Origin: Nitrospira sp.
GTDB taxonomy: Bacteria; Nitrospirota; Nitrospiria; Nitrospirales; Nitrospiraceae
DNA length: 6,771 nucleotides
Assembly: GCA_015904045.1 (NCBI GenBank)
Contig: JABMDG010000054.1
Coordinates: 1 to 6,771, forward strand
Direction: 5' to 3'
The notes below the pieces were generated by a model that saw only the letters and a program-made list of their open reading frames with translations, was not told the DNA's origin and searched no databases. This document shows positions 1 to 4,711 of the stretch, piece after piece. Each line of letters starts with the position of its first letter. The first letter of the stretch is position 1. The position numbers and the translations under genes are program-made.

Positions 1-1
1 C

Positions 2-862
2 GCGACCTCAATGCGCGCGCTTGTCGAAGGTATCGACAAGACCGGATTTTCGCGGGATGAACCGTGGAAGATGACGGGCAGCAGCTTGCCGGAACATGAG
101 ACCTTCTTCTTCTATCTCCAGCGTATCTGTAATCACTGCACCTATCCGGGTTGCCTCGCGGCCTGTCCGAGAAAGGCGATCTATAAACGGCCGGAAGACG
201 GCATCGTCTTGATCGACCAGAATCGCTGCCGAGGCTACAAGAAATGTGTTGAACAGTGCCCCTTCAAAAAGCCGATGTACCGGGGCACGACGCGTGTCTC
301 CGAGAAGTGCATTGCCTGTTATCCCCGTATCGAAGGCAAGGATCCATTGACGGGCGGCGAACCGATGGAAACCCGTTGTATGGCGGCCTGCGTCGGGAAG
401 ATCCGGATGCAGAGTCTGGTGCGTATCGGTGAAGACGGCCTGTGGGCTGAAGATCGGTGGCACCCGCTCTACTACGCGATCCGAGTCGAGCAAGTGGCGC
501 TGCCGCTGTATCCGCAGTGGGGCACGGAGCCCAATGGATTTTACATTCCGCCGCGGCACAGCCCGCGCGGGTACGCCAGGCAGATGTTCGGTCCGGGCGT
601 GGACAATGCGATCGAGAAATATCTGGTGCCGAGCCGCGAATTGCTGGCGGTACTTCAGCTGTGGAGAGCGAGCCAGCAAATCGTGTTCCGGTACGATGTC
701 ATCCCTGGTCCCAAGGTGTTCGAGACCCAGATCCACGGGAAACGCTTTGAGATGTACAACGACACGGTCCTCGGGTTTAACAAATCCGGCAAGGAAGTGG
801 CGCGTATCCAGGTCGAAGAGCCGATCTATATCAGGCCGGCGGAGCGCGTGACGTGGCTGTAA
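2..862 (+). CDS. nxrB: Nitrite oxidoreductase beta (iron-sulfur) subunit NxrB, 5'-truncated by window edge
   Basis: This is the electron-transfer subunit of nitrite oxidoreductase, which passes electrons from the molybdenum subunit NxrA through four Fe-S clusters. The reading frame is open from base 2, so the true start and roughly the first 140 residues (including the first Cys motif) lie to the left; the Met codon at 11 is internal. Numbering from that Met, I see C40-x2-C43-x4-C48-x3-CP, then C73-x2-Y76-x2-C79-x3-CP, then C100-x2-C103 with C123-x3-C127. The non-Cys residue (Y76) in the second set corresponds to the Trp of NarH's [3Fe-4S] site. Phrases such as GIVLIDQ, the CYPRIEG segment and a C-terminus ending in VTWL fit the Nitrospira NxrB/NarH family. 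NarH of a nitrate reductase is the main alternative, but the C-terminal third looks Nxr-like. The TAA stop is followed by a terminator and no further nxr or nar gene, so nxrB appears to end its operon. Confidence 0.93.
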   Translation, partial: ATSMRALVEGIDKTGFSRDEPWKMTGSSLPEHETFFFYLQRICNHCTYPGCLAACPRKAIYKRPEDGIVLIDQNRCRGYKKCVEQCPFKKPMYRGTTRVSEKCIACYPRIEGKDPLTGGEPMETRCMAACVGKIRMQSLVRIGEDGLWAEDRWHPLYYAIRVEQVALPLYPQWGTEPNGFYIPPRHSPRGYARQMFGPGVDNAIEKYLVPSRELLAVLQLWRASQQIVFRYDVIPGPKVFETQIHGKRFEMYNDTVLGFNKSGKEVARIQVEEPIYIRPAERVTWL

Positions 863-946
863 GAGCGTAGTGCCGGTGCAGAAGGCGGAAAGCCAACAGA
901 AGCTGTTCGCTCATACCCTACAGCGGATCGCGTAGGTCGAATATGG

Positions 947-980
947 AAAGGCGGGGTTCCCCAAAGGGACCCCGCCTTTT
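947..980 (+). terminator. Rho-independent terminator after nxrB
   Basis: A GC-rich inverted repeat has the arm AAAGGCGGGG at 947-956 matching CCCCGCCTTT at 970-979. The pairing continues inward through T/A and CCC/GGG with one bulged T and a CAAA loop, and it ends in TTTT. It lies 85 bases after the nxrB stop and before the next gene, as expected for the operon's 3' end. The U-tract is short (4 T, then CACGTTCT). In the reverse direction only three T follow the hairpin, so it should act mainly on the plus strand. Confidence 0.85.
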
Positions 981-1029
981 CACGTTCTAGCAGTCTTTCG
1001 GCTCAGGACGGACTGCTGCTTCTGCGCAC

Positions 1030-1058
1030 TTGACGGTTATCGGAAGGTCCAGTAGATT
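1030..1058 (+). promoter_or_regulatory. Possible sigma-70-type promoter for the 1104 gene
   Basis: TTGACG at 1030-1035 (5 of 6 to the -35 consensus) and TAGATT at 1053-1058 (4 of 6 to the -10 consensus) are separated by 17 bases. Transcription would start near 1065, about 40 bases before the GTG at 1104. That start would fall inside the AGGAGGT at 1061-1067, so this promoter and a translational role for that SD-like site are mutually exclusive. Confidence 0.4.
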
Positions 1059-1103
1059 TCAGGAGGTACACTCCCTATCGTCAAGAAATGGAGCGACCTC
1101 CCC

Positions 1104-1433
1104 GTGGACTCCCCTCAGCAGCCAGTGACTCCCTTTGCAGCGCAAGCCGTCCCATTTGCCGAGTTCTTGGCATCTGGAAACCTGCCTGATGGTTATCTGA
1201 CCAGCGAATATGTCGCTCAGCAATTCGTTGAGCGTCTCGTTCACTATATTTTAAGTGTGCCGTCCGGGAGCTATTCCATGGCTGAGCTCAGCAAGCTTCT
1301 GGAACAACTCGACCCGCGGGCGCAGGTGTTTTTTTTCCAGCGCTTGAAGGAAACCAGTCCGGAGTGTCTGAAGGACTTTGCCCCGCTCTACTACGGTTTC
1401 ATGAACGAGTTCGATTCCCTCCTGTTTACATAG
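1104..1433 (+). CDS. Small helical protein of unknown function (109 aa)
   Basis: I do not recognise this family. The N-terminus is Pro/Gln-rich (residues 2-17). It is followed by amphipathic helix-like stretches (about 33-51, 58-71 and 74-92) and an aromatic, acidic C-terminus (YYGFMNEFDSLLFT). There is no signal peptide, membrane span or metal motif, so it is probably cytoplasmic. The start is uncertain. GTG at 1104 is the first standard start codon after the in-frame TAG at 1053, but only a weak GAGCG precedes it. A perfect AGGAGGT lies at 1061-1067, 9 bases before an in-frame ATC at 1077, which would add nine residues (M)VKKWSDLP. The frame contains a run of eight T at 1329-1336 (FFF). It is separated from nxrB by a terminator and is followed by a promoter for the next gene, so it may be transcribed alone. 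Confidence 0.65.
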   Translation: MDSPQQPVTPFAAQAVPFAEFLASGNLPDGYLTSEYVAQQFVERLVHYILSVPSGSYSMAELSKLLEQLDPRAQVFFFQRLKETSPECLKDFAPLYYGFMNEFDSLLFT

Positions 1434-1449
1434 CGCCGCAAAATACTCC

Positions 1450-1477
1450 TTGTTGTCCTGTCAATCTCATGTATAAT
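1450..1477 (+). promoter_or_regulatory. Sigma-70-type promoter for the 1514 gene
   Basis: A perfect -10 hexamer TATAAT at 1472-1477 has TTGTTG at 1450-1455 as the likely -35 element, with a 16-base spacer. Predicted transcription start is near 1484, giving a leader of about 30 bases that contains the SD site. The local sequence is AT-rich compared with the flanking genes. Confidence 0.6.
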
Positions 1478-1503
1478 TGAAAAGCGCACTTACAAAACGA
1501 CAC

Positions 1504-1509
1504 AAGGAG
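1504..1509 (+). promoter_or_regulatory. Ribosome binding site AAGGAG
   Basis: AAGGAG lies 4 bases before the ATG at 1514 and fixes that start codon. The spacing is slightly short but the match to the anti-SD sequence is strong. Confidence 0.75.
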
Positions 1510-1513
1510 TATC

Positions 1514-1882
1514 ATGAATCCATCTTTGCAGCGTGCGGTCACCAGTTTCTATAACCTTATTTACGAAGCCCAAACGTTTGCGACCGCAATGGCGCGTATC
1601 GATACGGCGGAGCAGGAACATTATGCGGGACGAATTGAGGGACTGAATTGGGTGCTGGACCGATGCCAGGAACTTGAAGACATGGACGCCAATCTCACCC
1701 CATCTTCACTCCAGCGGATCCTGGGCGAAGTGAAATCTGATTTGGAACATGAACTTTCAGTTCAACGCAGAGAAAAAGGACGCCGGGCCGATGGGCGGGA
1801 AGAGGCCTTGAATTTCGTTGCAGACTATCTCTCCAGCCTCATTACGGCCACAGAGATCGAATCAGCAAAAACACCAGCCTAA
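1514..1882 (+). CDS. Small helical cytoplasmic protein of unknown function (122 aa)
   Basis: I do not recognise this protein. It is almost entirely helix-forming: residues 5-28, 30-57 (acidic, with ID-TAEQEH and a single Cys51), 64-90 (charged, heptad-like, ending in QRREKGRR) and 93-115. A short helical bundle or coiled-coil dimer is plausible. There is no signal peptide, membrane segment or catalytic motif. The start is well supported by AAGGAG 4 bases upstream and a promoter with a perfect TATAAT further up. The gene's own promoter suggests independent expression from the 1104 gene. The next gene starts about 140 bases downstream with no clear terminator between them, so co-transcription with the zinc-ribbon gene is possible. 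Confidence 0.75.
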   Translation: MNPSLQRAVTSFYNLIYEAQTFATAMARIDTAEQEHYAGRIEGLNWVLDRCQELEDMDANLTPSSLQRILGEVKSDLEHELSVQRREKGRRADGREEALNFVADYLSSLITATEIESAKTPA

Positions 1883-2021
1883 CCGGACGTCTATACAGAA
1901 GAACCACTACCACGAAGCTACCCGTACTGGACCACTCTATAGACCACCCATACCAATCCGCATGTCCTCAACACCTCGCAGGCCGATGGCCCCTTGGTTG
2001 ACCAGCAAACAACGCGGGGCA

Positions 2022-2249
2022 ATGGACCGTCCACGACAAGCGCCGCCGGATTCGAGAGATCAGTTTCGGTCCCTCAATGCGTCCCTCCTCTATTGCCCTC
2101 GCTGTCGAGTTGCCACGCCAACGAGGGAACGATTATTACTCGTCCTGCCATCCGGTAATCTCTACGAATATCTCTGTCTTCATTGTGGAACCTCAACCGG
2201 CTCCAAGACCGACAGCCCACAGGGAAAAGGGCAGATCGTCACACCATAG
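2022..2249 (+). CDS. Small zinc-ribbon protein (about 75 aa)
   Basis: From the Met at 2022 the protein carries CPRC (C25, C28) and CLHC (C52, C55), a C-x2-C-x23-C-x2-C pattern typical of a zinc ribbon. The two knuckles are joined by a beta-rich stretch RERLLLVLPSGNLYEYLC. The tail is basic and polar. No enzymatic motif is visible; nucleic-acid or protein binding is usual for such ribbons but is inference here. The frame stays open upstream to 1818, overlapping the previous gene, with Met codons also at 1962 and 1986. None of the three starts has a strong SD site. I prefer 2022 because the sequence before it is low-complexity (Pro/Arg/Gln) and does not resemble a folded domain, but 1962 cannot be excluded. 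It converges with the Trm112-like gene, leaving 95 bases without an evident terminator. Confidence 0.65.
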   Translation: MDRPRQAPPDSRDQFRSLNASLLYCPRCRVATPTRERLLLVLPSGNLYEYLCLHCGTSTGSKTDSPQGKGQIVTP

Positions 2250-2344
2250 TCCTCACGCGTTCTTTGGCAAGCCCATAAGCAGGCAAGAAGCCGGCGGCGA
2301 TATAGAACCAACACTGTCAGCGGGAAAAAGAAGAATGAACGAGG

Positions 2345-2608
2345 CTACGCCGTGATTTGATCGAGTGGAATACCTTCCTCGATGAGCATCACAGGAATGT
2401 TTTCCCGGATCGGGTAGAGGATTTTCAAGTCAGCTCGAACAAGACCGTCTTCCAACTGTTCCACAACGGGCTTTTGACCTTTATTCAGCAACGCTCCGCG
2501 CGCGACCGCTTCATTAAGCTTCCTGACCAAAGCGGGATCGGCTGTCACGACCGGTTGCTTCGTTTCCGGACAGCAAAGAATGGCAAGCAAATCCTTACTG
2601 ATGCTCAC
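2345..2608 (-). CDS. Trm112-like (UPF0434-type) small protein, long form (87 aa)
   Basis: The protein has the hallmarks of the Trm112/YcaR fold: an N-terminal DLLAILCCPETKQP segment (residues 6-19) and a C-terminal LKILYPIRENIPVMLIEEGI (61-80). Eukaryotic and archaeal Trm112 activates methyltransferases; the role of bacterial members is poorly defined. It is longer than the roughly 60 residues of E. coli YcaR because a helical insert (about 25-55) separates the two halves. The usual zinc ligands are not intact: Cys12-Cys13 are present, but the CPxC second Cys is Thr16 and there is no second Cys pair, so zinc binding is doubtful. It starts at GTG, with GGAGG (2618-2622, minus strand) 9 bases upstream. 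It is a single gene on its strand, convergent with the zinc-ribbon gene and divergent from the DUF502 gene. Confidence 0.85.
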   Translation of the reverse strand: MSISKDLLAILCCPETKQPVVTADPALVRKLNEAVARGALLNKGQKPVVEQLEDGLVRADLKILYPIRENIPVMLIEEGIPLDQITA

Positions 2609-2781
2609 AAGGGCGGCCCTCCATCATCACGTGGGTAAACGGTGCGCAACTTTCTCAATGTGACGGTGCGTAGGATAAAGGAAAGAAGAATCGAGCGCAA
2701 GCCGAACGCAGTTCTCTCTCCCCAACCCACAGATGTTCTGATACACTGGGAGGGGGATCCAACCCATCGCCAGTTTCTCCT
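2609..2781. other. Divergent intergenic region (Trm112-like gene / DUF502 gene)
   Basis: This 173-base gap must hold the promoters for both directions. On the plus strand TGATACACT at 2739-2747 resembles an extended -10 element, but no good -35 element is present. On the minus strand TTGCGC (2700-2695) and TATCCT (2677-2672) are 17 bases apart, a weak sigma-70 match. Neither is strong enough to call alone. A G-rich patch (GGGAGGGGGAT, 2748-2758) sits about 25 bases before the DUF502 ATG, too far to be its SD site. Confidence 0.45.
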
Positions 2782-3303
2782 ATGATCAAAGCGCTCTCGA
2801 GATGTTTCTTTGCAGGTCTCGCCGTATTAGTCCCCACATGGGCGCTGCTCCTGTTGGTGTTGCTCGTCGCGATCGTCGGATTTATTGCTGATCATATCAT
2901 CGGTGAGCATCTGATGAGACGGCTGGAACAGCGGCTTGAGCAGATTCCTCTCGTGCAAAGCATCTATCTCACATTAAAAGGCATGACCGACATCTTGAAT
3001 TTCCGCTCCCGCTTTGGCACCAGCACGGTGGTTGCCTTCCCCTTTCCCCGGGACGGACTTTGGGCGATGGGATTCGTGATGGGATCTGCCCCGGCCGCGA
3101 TTCAGGTCGCACCGCCTGATAACCTTTTTATGGTATTCGTGCCGACAGCCATCCATCCCTTCACGGGATTCCTGGCGTTCGTTCCAGAACGAGCGCTTCG
3201 GCCCCTCAACCTTCTCCCGGAAGAGGCGATGAAGATGGAATTTTCCGCCGGGTTCTACAAACCACGGACAGGTTGGCTCAGTGCACCCAAATCAAACCCC
3301 TAA
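2782..3303 (+). CDS. DUF502 family membrane protein, shortened (173 aa)
   Basis: The DUF502 signature is clear: FFAGLAVLVPTWA at residues 9-21, IPLVQSIYLTLKG at 55-67, FPRDGLWAMGFVMG at 88-101, VFVPTAIHPFTGFLAFVP at 118-135, and EEAMKMEFSAG near 147-157. Usual members are about 200 residues with two membrane helices separated by a loop. Here the first helix start (LAVLVP) runs straight into what aligns with the second helix (LLLLVLLVAIVGFIADHII), giving one hydrophobic block of about 28 residues (13-40). The C-terminal domain would be soluble. No SD site is evident before the ATG at 2782; the only alternative start upstream is a CTG (2746) with no supporting signal. It is the first gene of a tight cluster; the next ATG begins 4 bases after its stop. 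Molecular function of DUF502 is not established. Confidence 0.88.
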   Translation: MIKALSRCFFAGLAVLVPTWALLLLVLLVAIVGFIADHIIGEHLMRRLEQRLEQIPLVQSIYLTLKGMTDILNFRSRFGTSTVVAFPFPRDGLWAMGFVMGSAPAAIQVAPPDNLFMVFVPTAIHPFTGFLAFVPERALRPLNLLPEEAMKMEFSAGFYKPRTGWLSAPKSNP

Positions 3304-3307
3304 TACC

Positions 3308-3826
3308 ATGACCCTTCCAGCACACATCGTTGTCAGGCAGGCAGCGTATGCAGATGTAGAGACCTTGACCGGATTCAGCGCCGCCATGGCCCGGGAAACA
3401 GAAGGGCGGTGCCTCGATCGAGACAGGCTTCGCAATGGGACCCTTGCGGTATTAGACGCGCCAGAGCGGGGATTTTTCCTCGTCGCCGAGGTTCGTGACC
3501 GGGACCGCCCTCGACTTGCAGGTCAGCTGATGGTGACGTTTGAATGGAGCGATTGGCGCAACGGAGTCTTCTGGTGGGTACAGAGTGTCTATGTGGACCA
3601 GGCCTGGCGACGGCAAGGAATCTACCGGGCGATGCATGCAGCGATCGTCGCAAAGGCAACAACTGATTCTCAAGTTTGCGGCATCAGGCTCTATGTCGAA
3701 CGGAATAATCATGAGGCCCAAACTGTCTATCAACGTGTCGGATTAGCTGCTTCCGGGTATGTGGTCTACGAGCAGGATTTTGTGTTATCAAAGAAAATTG
3801 ACCGGGCTCATAAAGCAGATCGCTAG
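3308..3826 (+). CDS. GNAT family N-acetyltransferase (172 aa)
   Basis: This is a single GNAT domain predicted to transfer an acetyl group from acetyl-CoA to an unidentified amine. After the IVVRQAAYADVETLTGF N-terminus (residues 7-23), the acetyl-CoA motif A is VQSVYVDQAWRRQGIYRAM at 91-109. The second Gly/Ala of the Q/R-x-x-G-x-G/A loop is Tyr106, as I recall for the GVFRALY-type subfamily. Motif B is IRLYVERNNHEAQTVYQRVGL at 126-146, with Asn133-Asn134 and Tyr141 in the usual places. The ATG at 3308 lies 4 bases after the DUF502 stop, consistent with translational coupling. A GTG at 3281, in frame and overlapping DUF502, has AGG 8 bases upstream and would add nine residues; I consider it less likely. 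Substrate cannot be read from the sequence. Confidence 0.88.
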   Translation: MTLPAHIVVRQAAYADVETLTGFSAAMARETEGRCLDRDRLRNGTLAVLDAPERGFFLVAEVRDRDRPRLAGQLMVTFEWSDWRNGVFWWVQSVYVDQAWRRQGIYRAMHAAIVAKATTDSQVCGIRLYVERNNHEAQTVYQRVGLAASGYVVYEQDFVLSKKIDRAHKADR

Positions 3827-3830
3827 GAGG
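3825..3830 (+). promoter_or_regulatory. Ribosome binding site overlapping the GNAT stop codon
   Basis: AGGAGG begins inside the TAG stop codon (3824-3826) of the acetyltransferase gene and lies 4 bases before the ATG at 3835. Ribosomes ending on the upstream gene would sit on this site, which suggests coupled translation and decides the lipoprotein's start. Confidence 0.8.
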
Positions 3831-3834
3831 ACTC

Positions 3835-4221
3835 ATGCGCTTCAGAACATCCGTGCTCCTTCTTCTCGGAGTATGCCTTCTCATCAACGGCTGTGTCCTC
3901 AGCCGCGGGCGGGTTGGAAACCCGATACAAGAGGAACAACTCAGTCAAATCGAAAAGGGAATCAGCAAAAAAGAATTGGTGGTGACTCTCTTCGGAGCCC
4001 CAGATCGCATTATCGTCGGCAACGACAAAGAGATCTTCCAATACTACTACTACGATGGGAAATCTCCCGGGCTCATCTTACTCGTGTTCAACATCCTGAG
4101 CGTAAATTTGAGAAGTGATAATCTTTATGTATTCTTTGACCGGCAAGGCATCGTACAGGATGTGATCTACGGCAAACGAACACCGGAAGTTGATTTTACT
4201 CTGCGACCCTGGGGGAAATAG
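3835..4221 (+). CDS. Small lipoprotein with BamE/SmpA-like domain (128 aa)
   Basis: Residues 1-19 form a lipoprotein signal peptide (MRFRT, then LLLLGVCLL, then INGC), with Cys20 as the lipidated residue. Val at +2 and no Asp argue for transport to the outer membrane, if Lol rules apply. The mature part carries LSQIEKGISKKELVVTLFGAP at residues 36-56, the beginning of the SmpA/OmlA (BamE-like) fold (I-x-x-G-x-(5,6)-V-x-x-x-x-G-x-P), followed by beta strands with an FQYYYYDG run (68-75) and NLYVFFDRQGIV (96-107). Start is fixed by AGGAGG. The resemblance is to the fold, not to BamE itself, so a role in outer-membrane assembly is only one possibility. The next gene encodes a paralogue, 7 bases downstream. 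Confidence 0.82.
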   Translation: MRFRTSVLLLLGVCLLINGCVLSRGRVGNPIQEEQLSQIEKGISKKELVVTLFGAPDRIIVGNDKEIFQYYYYDGKSPGLILLVFNILSVNLRSDNLYVFFDRQGIVQDVIYGKRTPEVDFTLRPWGK

Positions 4222-4228
4222 CGCAATC

Positions 4229-4645
4229 ATGCCTGCACGGTACGCCCGCCTTCTCCTGGTCGTTATGCTCTGTGTGAGCTTGTGGGGCTGCGCGGTTCGA
4301 AGGGTCGACTTCAACGCACCGATCATGCCGGAGGACCTGTCCTTTATCAGGGCCGGCGAAACCACCTTGCATCACGTCGTTGACCGTATCGGTGCTCCGG
4401 AAGAGATCACGGCTGTGTCCGATCAGTTCGTTGCGGAATTCAAATGGAGTACCACACGCTCTTCGTCTCTCAATTTAGGGTACTTGTTTCGAATCGTATC
4501 CCCCGTGGCGCCCACGATGACCCTCTCGGGTACAGGAATTAATATTCAGCGCCTGCTCATCATCTGCGATGACCGACTCATCATACGTTCCTACGCGTTT
4601 GGTTTGACGGACGAACATGCCTTGTTCGAGTTCTGGCCGTTCTGA
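4229..4645 (+). CDS. Second small lipoprotein, paralogue of the upstream one (138 aa)
   Basis: The signal peptide is MPARYARLLLVVMLCVSLWG with Cys21 as lipidation site (-1 Gly, -3 Leu; Trp at -2 is unusual but tolerated). The mature part shows LSFIRAGETTLHHVVDRIGAP at residues 37-57, which lines up with LSQIEKGISKKELVVTLFGAP of the preceding lipoprotein (shared LS-x-I-x-x-G, VV and GAP), so this is probably an ancient tandem duplication of a BamE/SmpA-like domain. The rest has diverged: SSSLNLGYLFRIVSPVAP (78-95) and a beta-rich C-terminus ending in EFWPF. I chose ATG 4229 over the upstream in-frame codon at 4190 because it yields a proper signal peptide and starts 7 bases after the previous stop; GGGGGAA at 4211-4217 is a distant SD candidate. 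Last gene of the 2782-4645 cluster. Confidence 0.8.
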   Translation: MPARYARLLLVVMLCVSLWGCAVRRVDFNAPIMPEDLSFIRAGETTLHHVVDRIGAPEEITAVSDQFVAEFKWSTTRSSSLNLGYLFRIVSPVAPTMTLSGTGINIQRLLIICDDRLIIRSYAFGLTDEHALFEFWPF

Positions 4646-4697
4646 CCGCCAGGTTTTCGCACGAATCACTCGCCTTCCCCTCGTCTTACAATCCCGC

Positions 4698-4703
4698 TAT
4701 AAT
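4698..4703 (+). promoter_or_regulatory. -10 element immediately upstream of the LOG gene
   Basis: A perfect TATAAT ends 8 bases before the ATG at 4712. With normal spacing transcription would start near 4710, leaving about two untranslated bases, i.e. a leaderless mRNA. No good -35 hexamer is found at 15-19 bases upstream (that stretch reads CGCCTTCCCC), which lowers confidence. Confidence 0.45.
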
Positions 4704-4711
4704 GCCGGCCC

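Larger units (their letters stand above)
863..1103. other. Intergenic region between nxrB and the next gene
   Basis: The 241 bases hold the nxrB terminator (947-980), a weaker inverted repeat (AGCAGTC at 989-995 with GACTGCT at 1011-1017, 15-base loop, no T-tract), a possible promoter (1030-1058) and an isolated AGGAGGT at 1061-1067. I see no convincing protein-coding frame or recognisable RNA gene in the first part. Confidence 0.6.

Noticed and set aside
8..736. Long open frame on the minus strand under nxrB (242 codons)
   Set aside because: It lies wholly antisense to a well-supported NxrB frame, has no family signature, and its length reflects the codon bias of the real gene.
989..1017. 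Inverted repeat AGCAGTC/GACTGCT after the nxrB terminator
   Set aside because: Only a 7-base stem with a 15-base loop and no T-tract; too weak to call a terminator or RNA element.
1088..1189. Short out-of-frame ORF from ATG 1088 (33 codons)
   Set aside because: The SD-like AGGAGGT ends 20 bases upstream, too far away, and the peptide is Pro/Ser/Arg-rich with no sign of coding constraint.
1818..2021. Upstream extension of the zinc-ribbon frame
   Set aside because: It overlaps the end of the 1514 gene in another frame, is low-complexity, and no SD site supports the codon at 1818. The Met at 1962 remains a minor alternative.
2250..2344. Bidirectional terminator between the convergent genes
   Set aside because: No stable hairpin with T-tracts on either strand was found; only a short TTCTT/AAGAA pairing.
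2672..2700. Minus-strand TTGCGC-17-TATCCT as promoter of the Trm112-like gene
   Set aside because: Only 3 of 6 and 4 of 6 consensus matches; placement is sensible but the score is near background.
4042..4053. (TAC)4 trinucleotide repeat
   Set aside because: Encodes YYYY within the lipoprotein; too short to be considered a microsatellite with regulatory meaning, and in frame any change keeps the reading frame.
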